A stretch of 64,000 bases of DNA, from positions 42,142 through 106,141 of the forward strand of contig CAMYLY010000010.1 of assembly GCA_947259405.1 (NCBI GenBank). Direction: 5' to 3'. The position numbers and the translations under genes are program-made. This DNA is from an uncultured Gemmatimonadales bacterium. GTDB lineage: Bacteria > Gemmatimonadota > Gemmatimonadetes > Gemmatimonadales > GWC2-71-9. Below are positions 42,953-53,352 of this stretch, piece by piece. The notes under the pieces are model-generated. The model was not told the origin of the DNA and ran no database searches. It saw only the letters and a program-made list of their open reading frames with translations. Position 1 is the first letter of the stretch. Every line of letters begins with the position of its first letter.

Positions 42953-45228
42953 GCTTCCTGACTCTCGCTCTGACGGCGGTCGGCTTCGACGCCGTGGCCC
43001 AGCGCATTCCCGATCCCGCGGAGCACTTTGGCTTTTCCATTGGCGAACACCGCAAGCTCGCGGACTGGAGCCAGCTGACCGAATGGTACGAGATCCTTGC
43101 CAACGGCAGCGGCCGCGTCACGGTCGATACGCTCGGCCCGACCACACTCGGCGCGCCGTTCGTGATGCTCACCGTCACGAGCGAGGCCAACCACCGACGA
43201 TTGGACGAACTGCGAGACATCCAGTTGCGATTGGCCGACCCCCGCCGCATTGGCGACGCAGGTGAGTTGGAACGCCTGCTCGATGCCGGTAAGACAGTCG
43301 TACTCATCACGCATGGAATTCACGCGACGGAGGTGGGAGGCGGACAGACGGCCGCCCGGATGCTGCATCGATTGGCGACGTCCGATGAGCCCAAGGTCCG
43401 AGAAATCCTCGACAACGTAATTCTGCTCGACATCCCGTCGCTGAACCCTGATGGACTTGAAATGATCGTACAGTGGTATCGGCAGTGGGTGGGCACTGAG
43501 TACGAAGCGGCCCCGCTACCACAGCTCTACCACTACTATGTCGGGCACGACAACAACCGTGATTGGTACGCCTTTACGCAGATCGAGACGGAGCTGACCG
43601 TCACGAAAGCCCACAATGCTTGGCACCCGCAGATCGTGCACGATATCCATCAGATGGGCAGTTCCGTCAATCGGATCTTCTTTCCGCCCTTCATTGATCC
43701 CTGGGAGCCGAATATCGATCCACTGCTGACATCGGCTGTCAACCAATTGGGTGCCTACATGGCGGCTGAAGTCTTGGCCTCCGGCTTTCCTGGCGTTGGT
43801 GTGCACGGGATCTACGATGCGTTTACTCCTGCCCGTGCCTACCAGCACTATCATGGCGGCGCTCGAATTCTCAGCGAGACGGCATCAGCAAGGTTGGCGA
43901 CGCCCATCACGTTGAGCTTCGAAGACCTGGGCGGCAGGCGCGGCATCGATGCGCAGCGCCGCACATGGAATTTCCCGCTGCTTTGGGAAGGTGGCGAGTG
44001 GGGCCTCCCCGACATTGTGAACTACATGGAAGCGGGCGCGATGGCCCTCCTAACCAATGCAGCCCGCAACCGCCGTTACTGGCTCGAGAACTTCTATCAG
44101 ATCAACAAGAACGCGGTTGACCGCTGGCCGAGCTGGCCGCAAGCCTGGGTGCTACCCGACGATCCCGACCACGTTGGATTGCACGCGGTGCTCCGCATTC
44201 TGACGATCGGCGACGTCGAGGTACACCGAGCGCTCGCGGATTTCTCCGCGGACGGCAGGCAAGTGCGTCGTGGGGATTATGTCGTCCCGCTGAACCAACC
44301 GTACGCCTCGTTCGCCAACACCATGCTTGAGCGGCAGGAATATCCCGATCTTCGCCAATACCCGGGCGGGCCGCCGCTCGCACCGTACGATGTCGTGGCG
44401 CACACGCTCCCACTGTTGATGAACGTCGAGGCGTTCGCAATCAAGTACGGCTTCAATGCGGCGCTGTCGGCTCCGATCCCGACACATGATGTTCGGTACG
44501 AGACTCCTAGGGGTGTGGCACAGTCACGTGTCGCCGTGTACAAGTCGTGGAATGAACCGATGCCTGAAGGATGGACGCGGTGGGTCCTGGACGAGCACGG
44601 GATCGTGTATGACACGCTGCACGACGCCGATATCCAGGAAGGCGCACTGGCAGGATTCGATGTCTTGCTGTTCGAGGACCAGTCCCGAAACGCGATTGTG
44701 CGAGGATATTCCGAAACGCGGCTGCCCGCACCATACGCCGGCGGGTTGGGTGAGGTCGGCGTCGAGGCGGTCAAGGATTTCGTGGATGGTGGTGGAAGGG
44801 TGATCACGGTGGGCCGTGCCACGGACTTCGCCATTAGCGCCTTCGACCTTGCGGCTGCTAACCGCGTGGAGGGGCTCGAGTCGTCGGATTTCTACATTCC
44901 TGGATCCATCCTTACGGTGACGTACGATCCGAACCACCCCATTGCCGCTACCATGCCCATCGAAGGTGCAGCGTGGTATTGGGGCAGCAGTCGAGCCTTC
45001 TCCGTCTCCGATGGGTCGATCGACGTCGTCGCACGGTACGGGACTGGGAACCCGCTCTTGTCGGGATGGGCGCTGGGGAGCGAGTGGATCTCCGGTCAAC
45101 CAGCGATCCTCGAGGCGACCGTTGGGCGAGGCTCCGTCGTCTTGTTCGGCTTCCCGCCAAACTACCGTGGGCAGACCATTGCGACATGGCCACTCTTGTT
45201 CAATGCGATGATGTATCAGAAGAGGTGA
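42940..45228 (+). CDS. Exported M14-family zinc carboxypeptidase
   Basis: 762 aa. Signal peptide (IGFLTLALTAVGFDAVAQ). The M14 domain (~40-400) has the zinc motif HGIHATEVGG (H..E), NPDG, and HDIHQMGSS as the third ligand region. The remaining ~350 residues include a GATase-like Rossmann segment (LAGFDVLLFEDQSRNAIVRGY...VKDFVDGGGRVITVG), common in large secreted M14 proteins. It trims C-terminal residues from peptides in the periplasm or outside. It overlaps the CehA/McbA gene and is followed by a PhoX-like gene 44 bp on. Confidence 0.87.
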   Translation: MLRIGFLTLALTAVGFDAVAQRIPDPAEHFGFSIGEHRKLADWSQLTEWYEILANGSGRVTVDTLGPTTLGAPFVMLTVTSEANHRRLDELRDIQLRLADPRRIGDAGELERLLDAGKTVVLITHGIHATEVGGGQTAARMLHRLATSDEPKVREILDNVILLDIPSLNPDGLEMIVQWYRQWVGTEYEAAPLPQLYHYYVGHDNNRDWYAFTQIETELTVTKAHNAWHPQIVHDIHQMGSSVNRIFFPPFIDPWEPNIDPLLTSAVNQLGAYMAAEVLASGFPGVGVHGIYDAFTPARAYQHYHGGARILSETASARLATPITLSFEDLGGRRGIDAQRRTWNFPLLWEGGEWGLPDIVNYMEAGAMALLTNAARNRRYWLENFYQINKNAVDRWPSWPQAWVLPDDPDHVGLHAVLRILTIGDVEVHRALADFSADGRQVRRGDYVVPLNQPYASFANTMLERQEYPDLRQYPGGPPLAPYDVVAHTLPLLMNVEAFAIKYGFNAALSAPIPTHDVRYETPRGVAQSRVAVYKSWNEPMPEGWTRWVLDEHGIVYDTLHDADIQEGALAGFDVLLFEDQSRNAIVRGYSETRLPAPYAGGLGEVGVEAVKDFVDGGGRVITVGRATDFAISAFDLAAANRVEGLESSDFYIPGSILTVTYDPNHPIAATMPIEGAAWYWGSSRAFSVSDGSIDVVARYGTGNPLLSGWALGSEWISGQPAILEATVGRGSVVLFGFPPNYRGQTIATWPLLFNAMMYQKR

Positions 45229-45272
45229 CGCAGAATACTGGCGCCGCGGGCCGCTGGGATTAGCTTAGTTTG

Positions 45273-46664
45273 ATGCCGTCCTACGACCGTCGCGAATTCC
45301 TCAAACAAACTGCCACGCTCACTGGTCGCGCCGTTGCCGGATTTGCGGCGCTGAACGGGATCGCATGCGCGTCGCCCGGTGGAATCACCGGCGACCTGCG
45401 ACCGGTCGCCAACGCCGGTGACGGTGGCTACGGGAAACTTCGGTCGGCAGGCCCCGAACTGGAAATCCCCGCCGGCTTCTCCTACCGCATGTTCGGGATG
45501 GAAGGCTCGGCCACATCCGATGGCTATGTCACGCCGGGCCGACATGATGGGATGGCAGCCTTCCAGGGTCCCGATGGTTTGATTCGCCTCATCCGCAACC
45601 ACGAAGTAGAGAACAACCCCGCGCCCACCGCGGCGATGGGGGACATCAGCCAAGCGTACGATCCCGGCGCGGGCGGCGGGACGATCACTCTCGATATCCA
45701 TCCCGAAACACGAGAGGTCGTCCGAGATTTCGTGAGCCTCAATGGCACGTGGCGGAACTGCGCAGGAGGTGTCGCCCCATGGGGGTCATGGCTCTCGTGT
45801 GAGGAAGCGTTCTTCGGTCATGAGTCGGGGTTCGGCGAGCCGCACGGCTATGTGTTCGAGGTTCCGGCAGACCGCGATGCGTGTGAGCGGTCGGATCCAC
45901 TTACGGCGCTTGGCCGCTTTGTCCATGAAGCGGTCACGGTCGATCCCCGCAGTGGCATCGTGTACGAGACGGAAGATCTCTTTCAGTCGGGCTTTTACCG
46001 CTTCGTTCCCAACGACCCGTACGGACCCAACAACCGTGGTGACCTCCGGAAGGGTGGTCGTCTCCAGATGATGGCGATCGAAGGGCTACCACGGTTCGAC
46101 GCGCGGAAGCGGCAGCGCGTCGGACGCGCCCTCCCGGTCGTGTGGGTGGACATCGACGAGGCTGACCCGCAGGGTGGCCCCGAAGATCGATCCGTGGTCT
46201 TCCTGCAGGGCCATGACAAGGGCGGTGCCCGGTTCAGCCGACTCGAAGGGTGTTTCTACGCCGATGGGAACGTGTACATCGTCTCGACCGATGGTGGGGA
46301 GGCCGGATTCGGACACGTATGGCAGTACACGCCCGAGGGCCCTGACCGAGGGAGCCTCGTGCTGATCTTCGAGTCGCCGGGACAGCGAGTACTCAACAGG
46401 CCCGACAACGTGTGTGTGAGCCCGAAGGGATGCATCGTGTTGTGCGAAGATGGTCACGGAGGACGGATGCACGTCCGCGCGCTGACACCAGATGGCAAGA
46501 TGTTCGACATCGCGAAGAACACGACCAAACACCATGAGTTTGCCGGCGCGACATTCAGTCCGGATGGTCGCACGCTGTTCTTCAATGCCCTTGGCAATGT
46601 CGACGATGGTCAGCCCGGCATGACGTTCGCCGTCTGGGGGCCCTGGGACAACGGCGCGGTATAA
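45273..46664 (+). CDS. PhoX-like (DUF839) protein with Tat signal
   Basis: 463 aa. MPSYDRREFLKQTATLTGRAVAGFAALNGIAC is a twin-arginine signal (DRREFLK), so the protein is exported folded, probably with metals. The body follows the DUF839/PhoX propeller pattern: ATSDGYVTPGRHDGMAAF, LIRNHEVEN, GAGGGTITLDI, NCAGGVAPWGSWLSCEE, FVHEAVTVDPRSGIVYETED and NRPDNVCVSPKGCIVLCEDG, which carry the Ca/Fe ligands in PhoX phosphatases. Phosphatase activity is plausible but not certain for this subgroup. ATG 45273 is preferred to the track's TTG 45270. Confidence 0.88.
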   Translation: MPSYDRREFLKQTATLTGRAVAGFAALNGIACASPGGITGDLRPVANAGDGGYGKLRSAGPELEIPAGFSYRMFGMEGSATSDGYVTPGRHDGMAAFQGPDGLIRLIRNHEVENNPAPTAAMGDISQAYDPGAGGGTITLDIHPETREVVRDFVSLNGTWRNCAGGVAPWGSWLSCEEAFFGHESGFGEPHGYVFEVPADRDACERSDPLTALGRFVHEAVTVDPRSGIVYETEDLFQSGFYRFVPNDPYGPNNRGDLRKGGRLQMMAIEGLPRFDARKRQRVGRALPVVWVDIDEADPQGGPEDRSVVFLQGHDKGGARFSRLEGCFYADGNVYIVSTDGGEAGFGHVWQYTPEGPDRGSLVLIFESPGQRVLNRPDNVCVSPKGCIVLCEDGHGGRMHVRALTPDGKMFDIAKNTTKHHEFAGATFSPDGRTLFFNALGNVDDGQPGMTFAVWGPWDNGAV

Positions 46665-46670
46665 ACGCTT

Positions 46671-47912
46671 CTAGCCGACTTCCTGAAGCTCGGCAGCGAC
46701 CCGTTCCACTTCAGTCCACACGCGCAGCAAGTTCTCCCCCCACAGCTTGGCGATCTCCTCTTCCGTGTACCCACGTCGAACCAGTTCGATGGTCACGTTC
46801 AAGGTTTCGCTCGCATCTGCCCACCCCGTGATGCCACCGCCACCGTCGAAATCCGACGAGATGCCCACGTGATCGATCCCGATGAGGTCGACCGCATAGT
46901 CGATGTGATCGACGAAATCGGTTACGGTGGCGCTCGGCCATTCCGCCTCGATCTCGGCCATCCTGGAGTCGTAGACGGCACGCTCCTCGTCGCTCAAGCT
47001 TCGCAGCCCGCCAAAGCCTTGAATGCCCATCTCCTCGCGCAATGCGCGAACGGCATCCGTGCGCTCCGGGGTGGCGACTTTCACATACGAGCCAAGCGCC
47101 ACCGTCTGCATGACGCCGCCGTTCTCCTGGAGAGCACGCAGCTGTTCATCGTCCATGTTGCGCGGATGGTCCGCCAGTGCCCGGGTACTCGAGTGGGAGG
47201 CAATAATGGGGGCGCGGGACAAACGAGCCGCGGCGAGCATGGCGTTCTTCGAGATGTGCGAGACATCTACCATGATACCAAGTCGATTCATCTCCGCGAT
47301 CACACGTTCCCCAAACTCACTGACGCCACCGTGTTCCTCTTCCCCGTCTCCAAGTTGATCCCGTGGGGTTGATGAATCTGCGATATCATTGTGGCCACCG
47401 TGGGCCAGCGTGATATAACGGGCGCCCAGCACGTGGTACGTCTCGAGCAGCGACAGGTCAGTACCGATCACGTAGCCGTTCTCGATTCCGATAGCGGCAA
47501 CGAGTTTGCCACTCTCATGGATCCGTGTCACGTCGGCGGCGGTGTGGGCGAGTTCGATTTGACCCGGGTAGAGCGTGTCGGCCAGGCGATGAATGGCGTT
47601 GAATTTCGTCATCGCCTGCTCTTTGGCCCGTTCGTAATTCTCCGCTGTGCGTTCGGTTTGTCCCACATACACGATGAAGAACGCCACGTCCAGGCCACCC
47701 TCGCGCATCTTGGGGAGGTCGACTTGTCGTGGACCCCGCACACCCGGGTCGACTTCGTCGGTGGCGAAGTTGAACGGAATGTCGTCGTGGGTGTCGATCG
47801 TGATTACCCGATCATGGATATCCCGGGCGCGGGCGAGAATCTCGTCTTCCGTCATTTCGGGCGTGCAGGCCACGCTGGCGGACACCAGTGCGACGGTGAG
47901 CGGGCGGGTCAT
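46671..47912 (-). CDS. Exported membrane-dipeptidase-type M19 peptidase
   Basis: 413 aa, signal peptide with probable lipobox (TVALVSASVACTP). The M19 amidohydrolase fold: zinc motif TIDTHDDIP, LVAAIGIENGY with bridging Glu, ITLAHGGHN, GIMVDVSHIS, IIASHSSTRAL, and GIDHVGISSDFDGG near the end. These renal-dipeptidase-like enzymes cut L-Xaa-D-Xaa dipeptides, a class that includes products of peptidoglycan turnover. ATG 47912 has GGAG upstream. It converges with the PhoX-like gene with a 6-bp gap and is divergent from a serine hydrolase gene. Confidence 0.9.
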   Translation of the reverse strand: MTRPLTVALVSASVACTPEMTEDEILARARDIHDRVITIDTHDDIPFNFATDEVDPGVRGPRQVDLPKMREGGLDVAFFIVYVGQTERTAENYERAKEQAMTKFNAIHRLADTLYPGQIELAHTAADVTRIHESGKLVAAIGIENGYVIGTDLSLLETYHVLGARYITLAHGGHNDIADSSTPRDQLGDGEEEHGGVSEFGERVIAEMNRLGIMVDVSHISKNAMLAAARLSRAPIIASHSSTRALADHPRNMDDEQLRALQENGGVMQTVALGSYVKVATPERTDAVRALREEMGIQGFGGLRSLSDEERAVYDSRMAEIEAEWPSATVTDFVDHIDYAVDLIGIDHVGISSDFDGGGGITGWADASETLNVTIELVRRGYTEEEIAKLWGENLLRVWTEVERVAAELQEVG

Positions 47913-48105
47913 GGTGGGCTCCTCGTGGCGACGCCGCAAACGTAGCGCAGAACGCGCAACGATGGGAGGGTGACCTGCGGGTGCCGATCGCGCGACCTTG
48001 CTGCTCGCGTACGCGCTCCACTCGGGGCATCTTTGTCCTGTCACGTGCCGTCGCCCGATTTCACTTGCCCGCGAGGCTCAATCCAGCCGGTGCAGAGGAC
48101 TCGTC

Positions 48106-49560
48106 ATGATGCAGAATGGCAGACGATTGCTTTCAGTCATTACCACGCTTTCCCTGTGGCCGGTGGTTGCGACCCCAGGTGTGCTCACGGCGCAGGACGT
48201 GCTATGGAACAACCCTGAAGTGCGGGACCATATCGCGGCCATGGCCGCCCACCATCTCTGCTCGGGGACGTTTGTTGTCGGCCGCGATTACCAGCGGCTG
48301 CCCAGCCGTGTTTTGGAGGAGGATATCAAGCCGTTCCGGAATTTCGCGTGGCCGGACGATTTTGAGTGGACCGTGGATCTCGATGCGAAGCGCGCGAAAG
48401 TCTGGGGCCCTGCCGTTGCGAAACGAACAGCCGAGTACAACGGCGATCAGGGGTGCACAATTCTCCCGACCGGTACGGACGACGTCCACTTCACTCCGGT
48501 TTCAGTCCCACGCAACAGTCCGGATCCGGAAACAACGCCCTGGCCAACGGGCGACGTGGGCGCCCACGGAGCGTTCCCCGAGGTGGACGGCTTACGGCTG
48601 AGCGCCGCGTTCAACTGGGCGATGGATCAACCACAGAACACGCGCGCACTGGTGGTCGTGTACCGAGGAAAGATCATCGGAGAGCGGTATGCGCCGGGCT
48701 TCACGAAGAATACGCCGCAGATCTCGTGGTCTCAGGGCAAGAGCATCGCGGCGGCGTTGACTGGCGTGCTTGTTCAGCAGGGTGAGTTCGCGCTCGACGA
48801 TCCGGCACCGGTACCTGAGTGGCACGCCGAGGGAGACGCGCGTCGGGCCATCGAAGTGAAGCATCTCCTTCGGATGGCGAGTGGGCTCGACTTCATCAAC
48901 AACGGGATCGGTCGGTCAGACGCGTGGCTTTCTTCCAATGAACACTTTCGTATCTACTTCGACGGTCTGAACGTATTCGATCATGCGATCGACCAACCAG
49001 CGGACCTGCCGCCGGATTCGCTCTTTCGCTACCGCAACAGCGATCCGCTCTCGCTCGCCCGAATAGCCCGCACGACCGTCGAGGCGCGGGGAGAGGATTG
49101 GCTGACGTTCCCCCAACGCGCGCTGTTTGATCGCATCGGCGCGCGCAATTACGTGCTTGAGCCTGATGCGTGGGGCAACTTCATCATCTCGGGCTACGAT
49201 TTTGGGAGCGCGCACGACTGGGTGCGATTCGGCCTCCTGCACCTGTGGGACGGCGTGTGGGAAGGGGAACGCATCCTACCCAAAGGGTGGGTGGAGTTCA
49301 TCTCATCGCCGGGACCGGGGGCGAAGCGCGAAGAATACGGCGGGCTTTTCTGGCTCAACCGGAGCGGGCTGTTCGACCGTGTTCCCAGTGATGCCTACGC
49401 TGCGAGGGGGTTCATGGGGCAGACAACGTTGATCATTCCATCCAAGGATATGGTGGTCGTACGCCTTGGTCCCAGCCCCGGCGGAGACACTGCGTATCTC
49501 AATGAATTCGTCGGTCGGGTCCTCGACGCGATCGCCGAGCAGAACTCCGAATCACACTGA
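48106..49560 (+). CDS. Exported serine hydrolase, beta-lactamase/NylB-like
   Basis: 484 aa. Signal peptide (LLSVITTLSLWPVVATPGVLTAQ). The catalytic domain (~170-480) has SQGKS (Ser-x-x-Lys), RYRNSD (Tyr-x-Asn), and a GFMGQ region in place of a classical KTG. This resembles the 6-aminohexanoate-dimer hydrolase (NylB)/esterase branch of class C enzymes rather than a true beta-lactamase. The N-terminal ~150 residues (...HHLCSGTFVVGRDY) form an extra domain with two Cys. Start ATG 48106 after AGAGGA. It may act on amides or D-peptides (inference). Confidence 0.85.
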   Translation: MMQNGRRLLSVITTLSLWPVVATPGVLTAQDVLWNNPEVRDHIAAMAAHHLCSGTFVVGRDYQRLPSRVLEEDIKPFRNFAWPDDFEWTVDLDAKRAKVWGPAVAKRTAEYNGDQGCTILPTGTDDVHFTPVSVPRNSPDPETTPWPTGDVGAHGAFPEVDGLRLSAAFNWAMDQPQNTRALVVVYRGKIIGERYAPGFTKNTPQISWSQGKSIAAALTGVLVQQGEFALDDPAPVPEWHAEGDARRAIEVKHLLRMASGLDFINNGIGRSDAWLSSNEHFRIYFDGLNVFDHAIDQPADLPPDSLFRYRNSDPLSLARIARTTVEARGEDWLTFPQRALFDRIGARNYVLEPDAWGNFIISGYDFGSAHDWVRFGLLHLWDGVWEGERILPKGWVEFISSPGPGAKREEYGGLFWLNRSGLFDRVPSDAYAARGFMGQTTLIIPSKDMVVVRLGPSPGGDTAYLNEFVGRVLDAIAEQNSESH

Positions 49561-49679
49561 CCTGCTTGGTGCGAAGGACACCCCCGCTGGGGTCGCGCAA
49601 GGCGGTGGTGCGCGACATCTTTGACCAGCCCTCCAGCCCGCAAACACTCAGCAATGCATTCGGGACTAAAGGTCTACCC

Positions 49680-52600
49680 ATGAAATCATCTCTTGTGCTT
49701 CTCGTTCTGATGAGCGGAGCCGCCACCCTGGCTGCCCAGGAACTCGCGAGCGTCGATCCTTCACTGTTCGCTGATTTCACTTACCGGCACATTGGCCCCG
49801 TCGGGAATCGCGTCAGTGCCGTAACCGGGGTCCCCGGCGACCCCAACGTGTACTACATCGGTGCAGCGTCCGGTGGCGTGTGGAAGACCGAGGATGGGGG
49901 CGTGGGCTGGGATCCGGTGTTCGACGATCAGCCGGCCCAGTCCGTCGGCGCGTTGGCGATCGATCCGGTCAATCACAATGTGATTTGGGTCGGCACGGGT
50001 GAGACGTTTATCCGCAGCAACGTGTCGATTGGGAATGGTATCTACAAGAGCACCGATGGCGGACGGACGTGGCGCCACCTCGGACTCGAACGCACTGGTC
50101 GGATTGGGCGGATCGTGATCCATCCCACGAATCCGGATATCGTGTTTGCCGCGGCGTTGGGTCATCTCTACGGGTCGCAAGAGGATCGCGGTGTCTACCG
50201 AACCACGGACGGCGGCGAAACATGGGATCGTGTGCTTTTTGTGGACGAGAACACCGGCGCCGCCGATATCATGATGGATCCGAACAATCCAGAGATTCTC
50301 TTTGCGGGCATGTGGCAGATGATCATCTGGACATGGGGTCGCGAGAGTGGTGGCCCCGGTTCGGGATTGTTCATGTCCAAGGACGGAGGCGACACGTGGG
50401 AGCGCCTCGAGGGGAGCGGGCTCCCACGGTCCCCGGTGGGCAAGATTGGAGTCACGATGTCGGCCGACAACTCCAATCGCGTCTACGCGTTGATTGAAAC
50501 GAATTCGAACCGTGATTATGCCCCCTTGGAGGACCACGCAGGTGTGCTGTGGCGGTCCGACGACGGAGGCGAGTCGTGGCGAATGGTGAACGGCGACCAC
50601 ACGTTGGCGCAGCGGCCGCTCTATTACACGCGAGCCGTCGCGGCCCCCGATGACCACAACGAGATCCACTTTCTTTCCACGGCCCATACGATCTCCCTGG
50701 ACGGCGGTGTTTCGATCGATCGCGGCAATGCTGGCGGTGACAACCACGACATGTGGATCGATCCGTTACTGCCAGACCGGATGATCGTCGGGCACGACGG
50801 TGGCGTCAGTATCTCAACGACACGGGGACGCAGCTGGCTTCGGCCTCGACTCCCGATCGCACAGATGTATCATGTCCGGACTGACAACGCGGTTCCCTAC
50901 TTCGTCTACGGCAACCGGCAGGACGGAGCGTCGCACCGCGGGCCAAGTAATAGCCTGACCGGCAGCGCGATCCCGATCGGTGCATGGCATGCGGTGGGCG
51001 GATGTGAGTCGGGATTCTCGGTACCGGACACGACCAACAACGCCGTGGTCTGGTCCGGCTGCTACGAAGGTATCCTGGACCGCTACGACCTGCGGACCGG
51101 GCACGCACGGAACGTCATGGTACTACCTGACAACCCGGAAGCTTGGCCCGCCGCGCCACTCACCTATCGCTTTCAGTGGACCTTCCCCATTGAAATCTCG
51201 CCGCATGACAACACCCGAGTCTATGTCGGCAGCCAGCACGTGCATGTGACGACCGATGGCGGGGCGAATTGGGCGGAGCTCAGCCCCGATCTCACAACCA
51301 ACGATAAGAGCAAGCAGCAGAAGACTGGTGGCCTCACGCCGGACGATGCCGGACCAACCTATGCGGCCGTGTTGTTTGCCATTGCCGAATCACCGATTGA
51401 GCCGGGGGTCATTTGGACAGGCTCGAACGACGGGCTGGTGCACATCACGCGGGACGGGGGTGCCACCTGGACCAATGTGACAGAGAACGTTCCCGATCTT
51501 CCACCGTGGGGCACCGTGAGCAACATCGAGCCATCGCGGCACGTTGCGGGTGCCGCCTACATCACGGTGGATTTCCATCAGGTGGGGAATACCGATCCCT
51601 ACATCTACAGGACAACGGATTACGGGAGACGGTGGCGGTCGATCAGTGGCAACATCCCCCGCGACATCTTCAGTTATGTGCACGTCGTGCGTGAGGACCC
51701 GACGCGACGTGGACTCTTGTACGCCGGCACAGAGAACGCCATTTATGTGTCGTTCGACGACGGTGAGCAATGGGTGTCACTGCAGAACGACTTGCCGCAC
51801 GCACCGGTTCACGATCTCGTCATCCAGCCGCACTTCAATGACCTGGTGATCGGTACGTACGGACGTGGGTTCTGGATCATGGATGACATCACGCCCATCC
51901 AGCAGCTCACCGATGACGTGCTCGCCGCTGACGCGCATCTCTTCGTACCGCGACCCGTCTATCGATTCCTCCGAAAGGAATCGTCGGTGAGTCAGCCGAG
52001 CGATCCTGGTGCAGGTCGCAACCCCGACTATGGAGCGTCGATTCACTACTACCTGAACGGTGCCGATGACGAGGTATCCGTCGAGATTCTCGATGAAAGC
52101 GGCATGACGGTGCGGACGCTGGACGCGGCCGACGAGGATGGCCTGCACCGGGTGCAATGGGACCTGCGGTTCACCCGGTCGGAAACCCCACGAATGCGCA
52201 CCGCGGTGGTGGAGCACTCCCACGTGCCAATTGGCGACGACGGGTGGCGTCCCGCAGGAGATGGAGGTCGCGTATCCCCTTTGGCACCGCCAGGCGAATA
52301 CACCGTACGTTTCACCGTGGGTGACCGCTCATTCACCCAGCCGTTGACCGTGCGCAAAGATCCGCACTCGGCGGGAAGCGAAGCCGATATTCGTCGGCAA
52401 CAGGCTGTGGTGCTCGAACTCCGCGACGATGTGAACGCCACTGTGGACCTGATCAATGAGATCGAGTCCATCCGGAGCCAAGTGCACGCACTGGAAGACC
52501 GCTTGGAAGACCGGGATGACGTGCAGGCGATCCTCGACGTCGCCGACGCGTTAGACGAGGGGCTCATCGACTTGGAGATGTTGCTTACCGACCTGCGCCT

Positions 52601-52871
52601 GTCAGGGGGCATGGCGGGGCAGGATCGTCTCCGGTGGCCTCGCCAGCTGTACGCGAGACTCACCAGTCTAGCCGGGTATGTCGGAAGCTCGGATGACCCG
52701 CCCACAACCCAGCAGCTCGAGACCCGCGACCGGCTCCAAGGCCTCCTGCAGCAGTACCTCGCCCGCATGGAGCAGATTCGTGACTCGGATCTCGCCGAAC
52801 TCAATCGGATGTTGGATGATGCCGGTGTGCCTGTCATCATGAGCCGTCCCGCCCCGAGGGGAGCCAGCTGA
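49680..52871 (+). CDS. Exported BNR/sortilin-like propeller protein ('glycosyl hydrolase')
   Basis: 1063 aa with signal peptide (SLVLLVLMSGAATLAAQ). Residues ~25-730 contain many BNR/VPS10-type repeats with the S/T-x-D-x-G-x-T-W Asp-box (KTEDGGVGWDP, KSTDGGRTWRHL, RTTDGGETWDRV, SKDGGDTWERL, RSDDGGESWRM, TTDGGANWAEL), so two stacked 10-bladed propellers are likely. The C-terminal part (~780-1063) has a beta-sandwich (LNGADDEVSVEILDESGMTVRTL) and a helical tail. Members are widely annotated as glycosyl hydrolases or sortilin-like proteins, without tested activity; peptide or polymer binding is as likely. ATG 49680 has the signal peptide; the track start is 38 codons upstream. Confidence 0.85.
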   Translation: MKSSLVLLVLMSGAATLAAQELASVDPSLFADFTYRHIGPVGNRVSAVTGVPGDPNVYYIGAASGGVWKTEDGGVGWDPVFDDQPAQSVGALAIDPVNHNVIWVGTGETFIRSNVSIGNGIYKSTDGGRTWRHLGLERTGRIGRIVIHPTNPDIVFAAALGHLYGSQEDRGVYRTTDGGETWDRVLFVDENTGAADIMMDPNNPEILFAGMWQMIIWTWGRESGGPGSGLFMSKDGGDTWERLEGSGLPRSPVGKIGVTMSADNSNRVYALIETNSNRDYAPLEDHAGVLWRSDDGGESWRMVNGDHTLAQRPLYYTRAVAAPDDHNEIHFLSTAHTISLDGGVSIDRGNAGGDNHDMWIDPLLPDRMIVGHDGGVSISTTRGRSWLRPRLPIAQMYHVRTDNAVPYFVYGNRQDGASHRGPSNSLTGSAIPIGAWHAVGGCESGFSVPDTTNNAVVWSGCYEGILDRYDLRTGHARNVMVLPDNPEAWPAAPLTYRFQWTFPIEISPHDNTRVYVGSQHVHVTTDGGANWAELSPDLTTNDKSKQQKTGGLTPDDAGPTYAAVLFAIAESPIEPGVIWTGSNDGLVHITRDGGATWTNVTENVPDLPPWGTVSNIEPSRHVAGAAYITVDFHQVGNTDPYIYRTTDYGRRWRSISGNIPRDIFSYVHVVREDPTRRGLLYAGTENAIYVSFDDGEQWVSLQNDLPHAPVHDLVIQPHFNDLVIGTYGRGFWIMDDITPIQQLTDDVLAADAHLFVPRPVYRFLRKESSVSQPSDPGAGRNPDYGASIHYYLNGADDEVSVEILDESGMTVRTLDAADEDGLHRVQWDLRFTRSETPRMRTAVVEHSHVPIGDDGWRPAGDGGRVSPLAPPGEYTVRFTVGDRSFTQPLTVRKDPHSAGSEADIRRQQAVVLELRDDVNATVDLINEIESIRSQVHALEDRLEDRDDVQAILDVADALDEGLIDLEMLLTDLRLSGGMAGQDRLRWPRQLYARLTSLAGYVGSSDDPPTTQQLETRDRLQGLLQQYLARMEQIRDSDLAELNRMLDDAGVPVIMSRPAPRGAS

Positions 52872-52875
52872 GGAA

Positions 52876-52930
52876 CGCGAGGTGGAAATTGCAGGGTGCA
52901 GAGTGCAGCACGCAGGGTGGAACCGTGCGA
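52876..52930. repeat. Short degenerate intergenic repeat (GCAGGGTG)
   Basis: GCAGGGTG/GCAGAGTG/GCAGCACG/GCAGGGTG words recur at 7-10 bp intervals just after the BNR gene. It looks like a decayed short tandem repeat, of the same purine-rich class as the gaps near 8139, 13921, 40240 and 63952. Confidence 0.4.
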
Positions 52931-53068
52931 GTAGCGCCGGGGCTTGGCCTCCTTGCCTTGGGTGGGCGCGGTCGCGTGTAATTGCGGCTGGCGGGCACGC
53001 GACGCTTGGGACCACGCTCGGCGACTACGTGGTAGCGTTCGCGCTGTGGTAGGTCCTATCTTCATTTC

Positions 53069-53338
53069 ATGAACGAAGCTGAGATCGTTCTGACGATCGT
53101 CGGAACGGGCGTTATCGGGGGCTTGTTCATCGGGGCGATGGCCGTGGTGCTGAGCTACCGCGAACGCGTCCTGAAGCTCAAGTCTCAAGGCGGACCTTCC
53201 GACACGGTCGTGACAGAGGTGGAGGACCTCCGGCATGAGGTCGCCCAACTGCGGGAGGAGTTGAGTGACACGGTGGAGCGCGTGGACTTCGCGGAGCGGA
53301 TGCTCAGTAAGCAGCGCCACGAACAACTGCCCCCATAG
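53069..53338 (+). CDS. Small membrane protein with coiled coil, PspB-like
   Basis: 89 aa. One N-terminal TM (IVLTIVGTGVIGGLFIGAMAVVLSY) then a charged segment and a coiled coil (VEDLRHEVAQLREELSDTVERVDFAERMLS). Size and layout resemble PspB of the phage-shock system, but I cannot confirm this from sequence alone, and no pspA or pspC is in the window. It lies 14 bp before the DUF4159 gene, so co-transcription is likely. Confidence 0.6.
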   Translation: MNEAEIVLTIVGTGVIGGLFIGAMAVVLSYRERVLKLKSQGGPSDTVVTEVEDLRHEVAQLREELSDTVERVDFAERMLSKQRHEQLPP

Positions 53339-53352
53339 GAGCGGAGGTCCAC

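Noticed and set aside
53069-53338. Firm pspB assignment
   Set aside because: Only size, one TM and a coiled coil agree; no other psp genes are in the window.
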